Assembly (NCBI RefSeq): GCF_030160715.1
Contig: NZ_BSOW01000005.1
Coordinates: 124,001 to 188,000, forward strand
DNA from: Bradyrhizobium iriomotense
GTDB taxonomy: Bacteria; Pseudomonadota; Alphaproteobacteria; Rhizobiales; Xanthobacteraceae
Direction of reading: 5' to 3'
DNA: 64,000 nucleotides
The translations under genes and the position numbers were made by a program. Numbering within the stretch: the first letter of the stretch is position 1; the number at the start of each line of letters is the position of its first letter. The notes under the pieces were generated by a model. That model saw nothing but the letters and a program-made list of their open reading frames with translations, was not told the origin of the DNA and ran no database searches. Positions 54,793 to 62,723 of this stretch are shown here, in pieces.

Positions 54793-55093
54793 TCTTGGTC
54801 TCCAACGGAATTCATAGTCACTGGTCCCGTCATCTCTCGCTTGGCCGGCGAAATCAATGAAATGGAAATTCAAATTTGCCGTCGCAATAGGGCGGCGCTT
54901 CTCCGCATGGAGCCCAAAAGGAAATGGGGGCAACGCCACAACCGTGGTTATTCCTCATCCTGAGGAGCCGCGTAAGCGGCGTCTCGAAGGATGAAGGCCC
55001 GAAAGCGGCCCCTCGCCCTTCGAGACGTGCGCACGAGCGCGCTCCTCAGGGTGAGGGATCGACACCGTCATCGGCCGCCGGCGATGATCCGTG
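54793..55093. repeat. Intergenic region with large REP-like dispersed repeat
   Basis: The segment 54953-55056 is a big imperfect hairpin: CCTCATCCTGAGGAG pairs with CTCCTCAGGGTGAGG, and inside GTCTCGAAGG pairs with CCTTCGAGAC. I recognise it as a very common Bradyrhizobium/Rhizobiales intergenic repeat. It lies downstream of the PanE-like gene and upstream of the metQ-like gene. The rest of the region (54793-54952) presumably holds the metQ-like promoter. Confidence 0.75.
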
Positions 55094-56158
55094 TCACGAT
55101 GCGCCGGAGCCGCCCTGCACGATCTTCTCGTTCAGCTTCTGGTCGACGGTTTCGACCGTGCGGTCGATCTCGGCATTGGGCACGCCGAGCTGATGCGAGA
55201 TCAGCTTCACCAGAAGATCGACCCGCTCGATGAACGGCGCGCCGGCGGCAACCGCGCGTGCGGCAGACGATGGCTTGAGCAGGCTCTCCGCAGCCTTGGC
55301 GTATTTCTCGAACGGCACCTGATCCTTCGGGTCGGCGCCGAGACGCCGCGCGAGCGCATCGACGTGATCGTAGATCGATTGCGAGCGCTTCAGATCAGAG
55401 TGCACGGCGTCGCGGATTGATTGCGGCTCGTGCGGCGTGATGCAGCGGTAATTGCCGGTGAGCAGCATCGACCATTTCGCGAGCGGCACGAACAGCGAAT
55501 CGAACACCTTCAGCTTCACCGGGACGTCGTGGCCGTCGAGCGTCACCGCGTCGATATCGGCCTCGAGCTCGCGCAGGACCTTGTTGTGCTTCTCGTCCTC
55601 GAACACCGACGCCTTGAAGTTGGTGGGCAGGCCGACATGCAGCACGTTCGCCGCCTCTTCCGGCGGACGGAAGGCTTGCGGATCCGGCGAGCAGAGCGTC
55701 ACCAGCCCAGGCTTGAACCGCTCCCACACCTGCGCATTGGTATAGGCTTCCTCGAGGTCCATGCCTGACAGCGCCGGGATGCGCTTCAGGTAGGGCAAGG
55801 GCGGCATGTTCATGATCGACAGGCAGGGTAACCCCGCTTCCGCGATCTTGATCATGAGCACGCGCACGGTGTGATTGGTGTATTGCGGCTCCTGCATCGC
55901 AAGGCCGACCATGTCATAGCGGGAGACGTCGACATTGGCCGGCGTCACCGCATCGAGCTTGCCGGGCAGGTCGCGCGAGAAGATCGCGCGGTGCACCGCC
56001 TCGTCGCGCAGCTTGATACGCACCTCGGTACCGTCGCGATTGATCAGCTCGGCCGTCTTTGCGCGGCACACCAGGGTCACGTTGTGACCCGCCATCAAAA
56101 GTTTGGTCCCCAGCAGGGAGCCGTAGGAAGCCCCAAGGATCAAAATGTTGCGCGCCAT
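55094..56158 (-). CDS. Ketopantoate reductase-like (PanE/ApbA N-terminal) protein
   Basis: A 354-residue protein; ATG 56158 has GAGAGAG before it. Residues 1-60 are a PanE-type Rossmann domain (ILILGASYGSLLGTKLLMAGHNVTL, split GxxxG, then VCRAKTAELIN). The rest (about 180-354) does not match a standard PanE C-terminal domain; it contains KWSMLLTGNYRCIT and a long helical end. Likely an NAD(P)-dependent 2-oxo-acid reductase or opine-type dehydrogenase of unknown substrate. A short Lys/Asn (KWxxxLxxN) motif around residue 235 could be catalytic, as in PanE. Confidence 0.75.
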   Translation of the reverse strand: MARNILILGASYGSLLGTKLLMAGHNVTLVCRAKTAELINRDGTEVRIKLRDEAVHRAIFSRDLPGKLDAVTPANVDVSRYDMVGLAMQEPQYTNHTVRVLMIKIAEAGLPCLSIMNMPPLPYLKRIPALSGMDLEEAYTNAQVWERFKPGLVTLCSPDPQAFRPPEEAANVLHVGLPTNFKASVFEDEKHNKVLRELEADIDAVTLDGHDVPVKLKVFDSLFVPLAKWSMLLTGNYRCITPHEPQSIRDAVHSDLKRSQSIYDHVDALARRLGADPKDQVPFEKYAKAAESLLKPSSAARAVAAGAPFIERVDLLVKLISHQLGVPNAEIDRTVETVDQKLNEKIVQGGSGAS

Positions 56159-56272
56159 GCTCTCTCTTTCACAAACGAAGCCGGAGGTTGTGGGGCGAGC
56201 GACCAGCCGAACCGCTTCGGACATTCCGCCATCCCTCCAGGTATTTGGTATGCCAGCAATGCCTAGCGGTGT

Positions 56273-56899
56273 CTATCGCCAATTGACGGACCCATTGCCC
56301 GCGGCGCGCACGGCTTTCTGGTGCTTGTCGAGATGAGAGCGGACCAGTGTCATCGCGGCGTTCGCAGCGGCGGCCGAATAGCCCTGATCACCGTGAACCA
56401 GGATCAGCGAGATGGCGCCCTCCGAGAGCAGCCAGATCGCGCGCGCAAGCTCGCCTGCGCGCCGCACCCCTGATCGTTCCAGCAGCTCGCCGAGACAACG
56501 CTCCAGCCGAGCCTTGTGGCGGCGCGCGATGAGGCGGGCCGGATGCCCGGGCAGATCGGCGAGTTCAATCACGAGACGCGTAAAGCCGGATCCCGCCCAG
56601 CGTGGCCTGTCAGCCCAGACCGCAAGCTCGCGAAACATTCCTTCAACGATAGCTTCAGGCGAACCGGAAAGCCGATCGCCGAAGGTCTTGAAGGCCTGGA
56701 GAGCCAGTTCTTGCTGGCATGCGAGGACGTCCGCAAGCAATTGATCCTTGCTCTTGAAGTGATGATAGAGCGTGCGCTTGGTAAAGCTGGCTTTGGCGGC
56801 GATATCGTCCATGCTCACCCGGCTGTAACCATGCCGGCGGAACAGCGTGTAGGCTCCATCGAGAATCCGCTTTCGTGTCTGTTCGGCGGAACGCGGCAT
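56273..56899 (-). CDS. TetR-family transcriptional regulator
   Basis: A 208-residue regulator; ATG 56899 starts PRSAEQTRKRILDGAYTLF. HTH continues with RRHGYSRVSMDDIAAKASFTKRTLYHHFKSK (split; about 18-50). The C-terminal ligand domain is generic. It is divergent from the enolase-superfamily gene across a 93-bp AT-rich gap (TATACTCATTAGTGAATTTA at about 56917-56936), which probably holds the operator. It also lies upstream of the PanE-like gene on the same strand. Confidence 0.92.
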   Translation of the reverse strand: MPRSAEQTRKRILDGAYTLFRRHGYSRVSMDDIAAKASFTKRTLYHHFKSKDQLLADVLACQQELALQAFKTFGDRLSGSPEAIVEGMFRELAVWADRPRWAGSGFTRLVIELADLPGHPARLIARRHKARLERCLGELLERSGVRRAGELARAIWLLSEGAISLILVHGDQGYSAAAANAAMTLVRSHLDKHQKAVRAAGNGSVNWR

Positions 56900-56992
56900 C
56901 GCACCCTCCGTCAAAGTATACTCATTAGTGAATTTACAGGGAGTTGAGCCGGCGTGAAATGGCCCCTCGCAGTCCTCAAAGCGAGCCACGCC

Positions 56993-58087
56993 ATGTCGAC
57001 CATTTCCTTGACCGTCAGGCACATCTCCGCACGAGCCGTCGTCCTCAGGTTGAAGCGGCCCATCGTCGCCAGGATCGCCACCATCGCCGAGTGGCCGATC
57101 GTTCTTGTCGATCTATTGACGGAAGAAGGCATCGTCGGGCGCAGCTATCTGGAGCCTTACATCGTCCGATCGATGCGCTATCTCGTTCCAGCGCTCAATG
57201 ATTTCGGAGCAATGTTAAGGGGTCGCCGTGTTGCACCGGTCGAGCTCTTTGATGCGGCGAGAAAATCGTTGCACTTCGTTGGCTATGAGGGCCTTTCGAT
57301 GATCGCCGCTTCCGGGCTTGATATGGCGGCCTGGGATGCGCTGGCGAAAGCGGCAAATTTGCCGCTTTGCGTGCTGCTGGGCGGCTCGGTCGGTCCGGTC
57401 AAGTCGTACAACAGCAACGGGCTCTGGTTGAAGGAGCCGGCTGCACTGGCCGATGAAGCGATGGAATTGCGGGACGAAGGCGGCTTTACGGGCCTCAAGC
57501 TCCGATTGGGACGGGAGCGCGCATCCGATGACATTGCTTCGCTGGATGCGGTCCGCAACGCGCTCGGCGAAAACATCCAGCTGATGGTGGATTTCAATCA
57601 GGGTCTCGATTTCGCCGAGGCCCTCCAGCGGTGTCACATGATCGACGACTACGGACTCGCCTGGATCGAGGAGCCGATCGTCTATGATAATCTTGATGGC
57701 TCCGCAAAGCTCGCGTCGCAGCTGCGCACGCCAATACAGCTCGGGGAGAACTTCTACGGACCGCGAGAGATGCATAAGGCCATCCAGAAGAACGCGTCCG
57801 ACCTGGTTATGCCTGACTTCATGCGGATCGGCGGCGTAACCGGCTGGTTGCGGGCCGCCGCGATAGCTGGTGCCGCGGGAATACCCGTATCAACTCATCT
57901 CTATCCGGAAATCGCTGCTCACATGATGCGCGTCACGGAAACGGCACATTGGCTCGAGTGGCAAGATTGGATACACCCCATTCTCAAGGCGCCATATCAG
58001 CTCAGTGATGGACAGCTGCATATACCTGACGTGCCGGGCATTGGACTTGAATGGGACGAGCACGCCGTCGAGCGCCACCTCGTTTAG
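56993..58087 (+). CDS. Mandelate racemase/muconate lactonizing enzyme family protein
   Basis: A 364-residue enolase-superfamily enzyme; ATG 56993 begins the capping domain, though ATG 56954 (GGGAG upstream) is possible. Barrel residues aligned to mandelate racemase: K169-L-R171 in place of KxK, metal ligands D200 (MVDFNQ), E226 (WIEEP), E252 (GENF), and the D275/H302 dyad (PDFMRIGG, STHLYPE). All abstract a proton next to a carboxylate. The second lysine being arginine departs from racemases, so a dehydratase or single-base reaction is likely. Probably regulated by the divergent TetR gene. Confidence 0.9.
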   Translation: MSTISLTVRHISARAVVLRLKRPIVARIATIAEWPIVLVDLLTEEGIVGRSYLEPYIVRSMRYLVPALNDFGAMLRGRRVAPVELFDAARKSLHFVGYEGLSMIAASGLDMAAWDALAKAANLPLCVLLGGSVGPVKSYNSNGLWLKEPAALADEAMELRDEGGFTGLKLRLGRERASDDIASLDAVRNALGENIQLMVDFNQGLDFAEALQRCHMIDDYGLAWIEEPIVYDNLDGSAKLASQLRTPIQLGENFYGPREMHKAIQKNASDLVMPDFMRIGGVTGWLRAAAIAGAAGIPVSTHLYPEIAAHMMRVTETAHWLEWQDWIHPILKAPYQLSDGQLHIPDVPGIGLEWDEHAVERHLV

Positions 58088-58190
58088 GTCGGTCCCCTTT
58101 TCGTTCCCCCTGAGTCGTGCGGTCGTCCGAATGTCGGCTTTGCCGGCGAGCAGGCACAGGCGAAATCCTTCCTGCTCGCCCAGGCCCGCC

Positions 58191-58291
58191 TAAAGCGCGA
58201 TGAGATAGGGATGAATCGTCATCGCGCTTTAGGTTATTGTTTGAGCATGATCTTTCGGAAAACCGCTTCACACTTTTCCGGATCATGCTCT
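58191..58291. repeat. RIME-like dispersed repeat, copy A
   Basis: A 101-bp element with two large palindromes: TAAAGCGCGATGA...TCATCGCGCTTTA and GAGCATGATC...GATCATGCTC. It is the reverse complement of copy B (61647-61745) with only a few differences. Length and twin palindromes resemble RIME elements described in rhizobia. The rest of the 58088-58451 gap holds no gene, only an AT-rich promoter-like segment before the DUF2336 gene. Confidence 0.9.
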
Positions 58292-58451
58292 AGAACAAGC
58301 TCAAATTTGAGCATTTCCGTTGCACCGACGTTAAGTCAGCTGCAAGGCGCCGGCGTGTGCTTTACCGCTCGTTCAACCCTCTGATGGCCAAGTGGCGCTG
58401 TTTCTTTGAATTGCTTTTGCTTTGAACATTTTCAAGCTGCGAGCCACACTC

Positions 58452-59567
58452 ATGGTCGAAACCACATCGTTCCTGCTCGATCTGGAAGAGACGGTTGCAA
58501 AAGGAAATCCCGAGAGCTGTCTGCGGGCGATGTGGCACGCGACCGATCTCTTGATCGCTGGGACCTATTCCGAGGACCAGATCTGGACGTTCGGCGAGAT
58601 CATCGGCCGCCTTGCCCAGGAGATCGAAACGACGTCACGTGCGCGGCTGGCGGGAAAGCTCGCGTCCAGCAACAATGCGCCCTACAAGCTGACGAGCCAG
58701 CTCGCCACCGATGACTGCATCGACGTGGCCTGGCCCATCCTCAAGCAATCGCAGCGCCTGGACTCCGAAACTTTGATTGCTTGTGCCAGGAACAAGAGCC
58801 AGCAGCATCTACTCGCGATCTCCCAGCGACAGTCCGTTCCGGAGGCCGTGACTGACGTCCTCGTGGTCCGCGGCGGCAACGAGGTCGTCAACTCGGTGGC
58901 GGCAAACAACGGCGCGAGCTTTTCGAATTCCGGCTTCCTGCATCTGGTGCGGCGTTCCGAAGGAGACTCGATCCTCGCCGAATCCGTCGGGCTGCGAAAG
59001 GACATTCCCCGGCATATCTTCCATCAGCTGATCGCCAAAGCCTCCGCAGAAGTGCGCCAGAAGCTCGAGCGCGAACGGCCCGATATCGGGCCGCAGATTC
59101 ACCGGGTCGTGGTCGACGTCACCGGCGCGGTGCACGCGAGGTTCGGTCCGGCCTCCAAGGATTATTTCATCGCCAAGCGGACGGTCGCAAAGCTGCATGA
59201 GCGGGGCGAGCTAACCGAAGACAAGGTCTTCGAGTTCGCCCATTCGCTCAAGTTCAACGAAACGGCGGTCGCACTCTCCTTGCTGTGTCCGTTGCCTGTC
59301 GACGTGGTCGAACGCGCATTGATCGAAAGGGATCGCGAGCCTGCACTGATCCTGGCCAAATCACTGAACTATTGCTGGCCGACCACCATGGCACTTTTGT
59401 TCCTCGGGGCACCCAACTATCGCATCACCGCAGGCGAGCTCGAACGGTTGAAGCTCGATTTTCATCGGCTCGATGTGAAAGCCTGCCGCGGCGTCATCGC
59501 CGTGTACCGCTCCCGCAGGGACGAAGTCGGAAGCGGCCCCTTCCTGCGCCCGCGGAATGCAGTCTAG
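58452..59567 (+). CDS. DUF2336 domain protein
   Basis: A 371-residue protein; ATG 58452 is used because the frame upstream starts only at TTG. It has the alphaproteobacterial DUF2336 layout: all-helical HEAT-like repeats with VVRGGNEVVNSVAANNGASFS (split at 20; about 140-160) and FLHLVRRSEGD, then LALSLLCPLPVDVVERAL and a C-terminal FLGAPNYRITAGEL. Relatives are cytoplasmic and linked to stress or regulatory roles, but no function is fixed. A single gene between repeat A and the arsenic operon. Confidence 0.85.
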   Translation: MVETTSFLLDLEETVAKGNPESCLRAMWHATDLLIAGTYSEDQIWTFGEIIGRLAQEIETTSRARLAGKLASSNNAPYKLTSQLATDDCIDVAWPILKQSQRLDSETLIACARNKSQQHLLAISQRQSVPEAVTDVLVVRGGNEVVNSVAANNGASFSNSGFLHLVRRSEGDSILAESVGLRKDIPRHIFHQLIAKASAEVRQKLERERPDIGPQIHRVVVDVTGAVHARFGPASKDYFIAKRTVAKLHERGELTEDKVFEFAHSLKFNETAVALSLLCPLPVDVVERALIERDREPALILAKSLNYCWPTTMALLFLGAPNYRITAGELERLKLDFHRLDVKACRGVIAVYRSRRDEVGSGPFLRPRNAV

Positions 59568-59683
59568 CAGCCGCCCCGCGTCGCCTTGAATGTCGATGCG
59601 GTGACGTCCCGCAGCAGGCGCGAAGTAGCGGCAAGGATCACGGCTAGGCGTAGCGACCGAGAACTCGGTTGACTCGCGGACAT

Positions 59684-59705
59684 TATTTCGATAATCGTTG
59701 AAATA
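59684..59705. promoter_or_regulatory. ArsR operator TATTTC-N10-GAAATA
   Basis: A perfect 6-bp inverted repeat, in an AT-rich segment just before and touching the arsR ATG (59705). Spacing and AT-richness match ArsR/SmtB sites. No Shine-Dalgarno sequence is visible before the ATG, so arsR may be translated from a near-leaderless transcript. Confidence 0.65.
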
Positions 59706-60064
59706 TGGAAAAGACGGATGCCGTCGCGGCCCTTGCCGCGCTTGCCCAGGACAATCGCCTCGACGTCTTCCGCCTGCTGGTGCAGGCCGGCCCGGACGGC
59801 ATGACCGCCGGCGCAATCGCTGACGCGCTGGATCTCGCACCGAACACGCTGACTTTTCATTTCGACCGGCTGCGGATGGCCGGGCTGGCGACCGTGCGGC
59901 GCGAGGGACGCTCGATGATCTACGCAGCGCAGTTCGAGACCATGAACGCGCTGCTCGGATTCCTGACCGAAAACTGCTGCGGCGGGGCGCCGTGCGCCCC
60001 GGACGCGACCTGCAAACCCGCGCGAAAACGCACCAAGGTGCCAGCCAGAGAGGATCGACCATGA
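59705..60064 (+). CDS. arsR: Arsenic-responsive ArsR-family repressor
   Basis: A 119-residue winged-helix repressor. HTH: LAALAQDNRLDVFRLLVQAG, GAIADALDLAPNTLTFHFDRL (about 11-57). Metal-binding cysteines cluster at the C-terminus: C91, C92, C97 and C103 (NCCGGAPC, ATC), unlike the CxCxxC in alpha3 of E. coli ArsR but like the C-terminal site of Acidithiobacillus ferrooxidans ArsR. First gene of arsR-arsI-aqpS-arsC; its end overlaps arsI by ATGA. Arsenite or organoarsenical binding would release the operator at 59684-59705. Confidence 0.93.
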   Translation: MEKTDAVAALAALAQDNRLDVFRLLVQAGPDGMTAGAIADALDLAPNTLTFHFDRLRMAGLATVRREGRSMIYAAQFETMNALLGFLTENCCGGAPCAPDATCKPARKRTKVPAREDRP

Positions 60065-60531
60065 AGCGCCTGCACGTTCATGTCTCCGTCGAGAATCTTC
60101 CGCACTCCATCGGATTCTACTCGGCGCTGTTCGCGGCCCAGCCTTCCGTCGTGAAGTCCGACTATGCGAAGTGGATGCTCGAAGACCCGCGCGTGAATTT
60201 CGCGATCTCGACGCGCGGGCGCGAGCCCGGCCTCGACCATCTCGGTATCCAGGTCGAAACCACCGACGAGTTGAACGAGGTTTATGCGCGTCTGCGCGAG
60301 GCCGGCGGCAATGTCATCGAACAGGGCCAGACGACTTGCTGCTACGCCAGCTCCGAGAAGGCCTGGATCGACGATCCCGCTGGCATTGCCTGGGAGACCT
60401 TCCACACGACCGGGGAGAGCACCGTCTATGGTGACGGCACCGGCGAAAACGGGGCACGCGTAGCACGTGAGAAGCAGTCCGCCTGCTGTGCGCCCTCCTC
60501 GGCCCCAAAGCAATCCTCGGCTTGCTGCTGA
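60061..60531 (+). CDS. arsI: ArsI/CadI-family dioxygenase (organoarsenical C-As lyase)
   Basis: A 156-residue vicinal-oxygen-chelate protein. ATG 60061 overlaps the arsR stop. Metal ligands expected for ArsI are present: H5 (LHVHV), H60 (LDHLGIQ) and E112 (IAWETFH), with the trivalent-arsenic-binding vicinal pair C93-C94 (TTCCYA). The tail adds C142-C143 and C155-C156. ArsI cleaves carbon-arsenic bonds in methylarsenite and aromatic arsenicals. CadI shares the fold; operon context favours ArsI. Confidence 0.85.
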   Translation: MKRLHVHVSVENLPHSIGFYSALFAAQPSVVKSDYAKWMLEDPRVNFAISTRGREPGLDHLGIQVETTDELNEVYARLREAGGNVIEQGQTTCCYASSEKAWIDDPAGIAWETFHTTGESTVYGDGTGENGARVAREKQSACCAPSSAPKQSSACC

Positions 60532-60546
60532 TTGGGCGGCCGGCTG

Positions 60547-61248
60547 ATGGACGCGTTCGACCTTCCACGGCGCCTTGCAGCGGAAGCGCTCGGCACTGCC
60601 ATCCTCGTCGCGACCGTCGTCGGTTCCGGCATCATGGCGGAAACGCTGACCAGGGACGTCGCGCTTGCGCTCCTGTGCAACACGCTGCCGACCGGCGCGA
60701 TCCTGGTCGTGCTGATCACGGTCCTCGGACCGATCTCGGGCGCGCATTTCAATCCGGCCGTCACGCTGGTTTTCGCGCTGAGGCGCGAGCTGCCGGCGAA
60801 CGAGGCTGCGTTTTACGTGATCGCCCAGATCGCCGGCGGCGTCGCCGGCACCATGATGGCGCACCTGATGTTCGCGCTTCCGCTGATCGACCTTTCATTG
60901 AAAGTGCGCACCGGCGGATCACAGTGGTTCGCCGAGGCGGTTGCAGCCTTCGGTCTGGTCGCGACGATCCTGGCAGGCATCCGTTTCCAGCGCGGCGCCG
61001 TGCCGTGGCTGGTTGGCCTCTACATCACGGCTGCCTACTGGTTCACCGCCTCGACCTCGTTCGCCAATCCGGCGGTCGCGATCGCGCGCTCGCTGACGAA
61101 CACGTTTTCCGGTATTCGTCCGGCAGACCTGCCTGGGTTCATCCTTGCGGAGCTATGCGGCGCGATTGCCGGAATGCTGCTGATGAACTGGCTGCTCGGG
61201 CGTACGCCGGCGCGCGGCCCCGTCGCAATCGCGGAGACATCACGATGA
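60547..61248 (+). CDS. aqpS: Aquaglyceroporin for arsenite
   Basis: A 233-residue MIP channel with six helices. NPA motifs: GAHFNPAVTLVFAL (first) and TSFANPAVAIARSL (second). ATG 60547 is used; TTG 60532 directly after the arsI stop is an alternative. In Sinorhizobium meliloti, AqpS in an ars operon lets arsenite made by ArsC leave the cell by diffusion. The same role is likely here, as no ArsB or Acr3 pump is in the operon. Confidence 0.9.
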   Translation: MDAFDLPRRLAAEALGTAILVATVVGSGIMAETLTRDVALALLCNTLPTGAILVVLITVLGPISGAHFNPAVTLVFALRRELPANEAAFYVIAQIAGGVAGTMMAHLMFALPLIDLSLKVRTGGSQWFAEAVAAFGLVATILAGIRFQRGAVPWLVGLYITAAYWFTASTSFANPAVAIARSLTNTFSGIRPADLPGFILAELCGAIAGMLLMNWLLGRTPARGPVAIAETSR

Positions 61249-61646
61249 CCGTCACCATCTACCACAACCCGGCTTGCGGCACCTCGCGCAACACGCTCGC
61301 GATGATCCGGCAGAGCGGCGTCGAGCCCGTCGTCATCGAATATCTCAAGACACCGCCGTCGCGCGAGCGGCTCGGGGAGTTGGTCGCAGCGATGGAAATT
61401 TCGGTCCGCGCCCTCCTGCGCGAAAAGGGCACGCCCTATCGGGAGCTTGGCCTCGACGACCCGAAATGGTCCGACGACCAATTGCTCGATTTCATGATGG
61501 CGCATCCCATTCTCATCAACCGTCCGATCGTCGTGACGCCGAACGGCGCGCGACTGTGCCGGCCCTCGGAGGCCGTGATCGATCTCCTGGACAATCCCGT
61601 CGGACGTTTCGTGAAGGAAGACGGCGAGGTGGTCGAGCCGCGCTAA
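61245..61646 (+). CDS. arsC: Arsenate reductase, glutaredoxin-dependent
   Basis: A 133-residue ArsC of the E. coli plasmid R773 type. ATG 61245 overlaps the aqpS stop (ATGA). Catalytic C12 in IYHNPACGTSRNTL, with the arsenate-binding arginines in FMMAHPILINRPIV and RLCRPSE. It reduces arsenate to arsenite with glutaredoxin. Last gene of the operon; the RIME-like repeat copy B begins immediately after its stop. Confidence 0.94.
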   Translation: MTVTIYHNPACGTSRNTLAMIRQSGVEPVVIEYLKTPPSRERLGELVAAMEISVRALLREKGTPYRELGLDDPKWSDDQLLDFMMAHPILINRPIVVTPNGARLCRPSEAVIDLLDNPVGRFVKEDGEVVEPR

Positions 61647-61745
61647 AGCATGATCCGGAAAAGTGTGAAACGGTTTTCCGAAAAGATCATGCGCAAACAA
61701 CAACCTAAAGCGCGATGATGATTCATCCTAATCTCATCGCGCTTA
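61647..61745. repeat. RIME-like dispersed repeat, copy B (inverted to copy A)
   Basis: A 99-bp element starting right after the arsC stop, nearly identical to the reverse complement of copy A. Its two palindromes could act as transcription terminators or mRNA-protecting hairpins for the ars operon. Differences from copy A are only a few bases. Confidence 0.9.
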
Positions 61746-62132
61746 GGCTTCGATGGCATCGCGAAAGACGGCCGCGTCACGTTTGCAGGAGCGTGACGCT
61801 GCATGGCCACGCGCCTGAACGATCCGCGCCCCTCGCATTTGTCGTAAATTTTCTAAAGACTTTAGTCGGCCAATTTACTCGAATTTTCGTCCTGATGCCC
61901 TAGGTCCCTGCCGGGTTCCATCCGGTTCCGCAAAGCAACGTTGCGGCAACGTGTGGGCAATTCACGAGCGGCCTCGCCAACGCATCGATCTCGCGGCGAG
62001 CGGCTCCAATAACATCCGGTCTGACTTAGCAAGTCGACTTGGAAGTCGACTTGGAAGTCGGCTTGGAAGTCGGCTTGGCGAGCCAGCTTCGCAAGTCAGT
62101 CGGGCAAGACGAACTTTGAATGACGATTTGGA
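61746..62132. other. Regulatory intergenic region with tandem repeat
   Basis: A gene-free region after repeat copy B. It holds a palindrome CTAAAG-a-CTTTAG (61853-61865), a hairpin CGTTG-cgg-CAACG near 61939, and four tandem 12-bp units AAGTCGACTTGG or AAGTCGGCTTGG (62031-62078), about 55 bp before the MarR gene. The units are likely its own operator or a replication-slippage array. Confidence 0.6.
62031..62078. repeat. Four-copy 12-bp tandem repeat
   Basis: Units 1-2 read AAGTCGACTTGG and units 3-4 AAGTCGGCTTGG; the first two contain a perfect AAGTCGACTT palindrome. Exact tandem spacing of 12 bp is close to one helical turn plus two bases. Confidence 0.85.
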
Positions 62133-62717
62133 ATGACAATGAATTCGGCACGCGAGTCGATCGAGCTTTTGGGGCAGCTCGCGCGGATTTTCCTGTTTGA
62201 AGAGGTCAAGCACGGCTTGCGCGATCGGGAATGGATGGCACTGCGCTTCCTTGCCCGCGCGAACAGATTTTCGCGGACGCCTTCGGCGCTGGCGAGCCAT
62301 GTCGGCACGACCCGCGGTACGGCGTCCTACATCATCCAGGAGCTGGAGCAAAAGGGATATCTGGAGAAGACGCGATCTGCCAAGGACAAGCGCTCAGTAA
62401 CGCTGAGCGTGACGCAGCAGGGCAAGAAGTTTCTGGTGCGCGACCCCGTCAATGCCCTGGTGGATGCGATTGCATTGCTCGACGAGGAGCGCAAGACGAG
62501 CTTTCGCGATGCGCTCCGTCACGTGCTGGACCAGTCGGATACCGGCCAGCAGCGGCACCGCGCCGACATTTGCAGGGGCTGCATGTTCCTGAGGGAAACG
62601 CGCGGCAATCCCGAGAACGAAACGCCTGCCGAGTTCACCTGCCGCCTGTTCCGCGCTGCCATCACGGACGTCGAGACCGAGCTCCTGTGCACGAGCTTCG
62701 AGCAGCGCAGGCAATAG
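62133..62717 (+). CDS. MarR-family regulator with C-terminal cysteine cluster
   Basis: A 194-residue regulator; ATG 62133 or 62139. Winged helix: LRDREWMALRFLARANRF, ALASHVGTTRGTASYIIQEL, KGYLEKTRSAKDKRS (about 28-90). The C-terminal 60 residues are unusual for MarR: ICRGCMFLRE with a CxxC pair, then FTCRLF and later LLCTSF, giving four cysteines that could bind metal or sense redox state. Tandem repeats upstream may be its operator. No adjacent target gene on the same strand. Confidence 0.85.
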   Translation: MTMNSARESIELLGQLARIFLFEEVKHGLRDREWMALRFLARANRFSRTPSALASHVGTTRGTASYIIQELEQKGYLEKTRSAKDKRSVTLSVTQQGKKFLVRDPVNALVDAIALLDEERKTSFRDALRHVLDQSDTGQQRHRADICRGCMFLRETRGNPENETPAEFTCRLFRAAITDVETELLCTSFEQRRQ

Positions 62718-62723
62718 CGCGGA

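Noticed and set aside
62031..62078. CRISPR array
   Set aside because: Units are only 12 bp, directly tandem, without spacers, and no cas genes are present.
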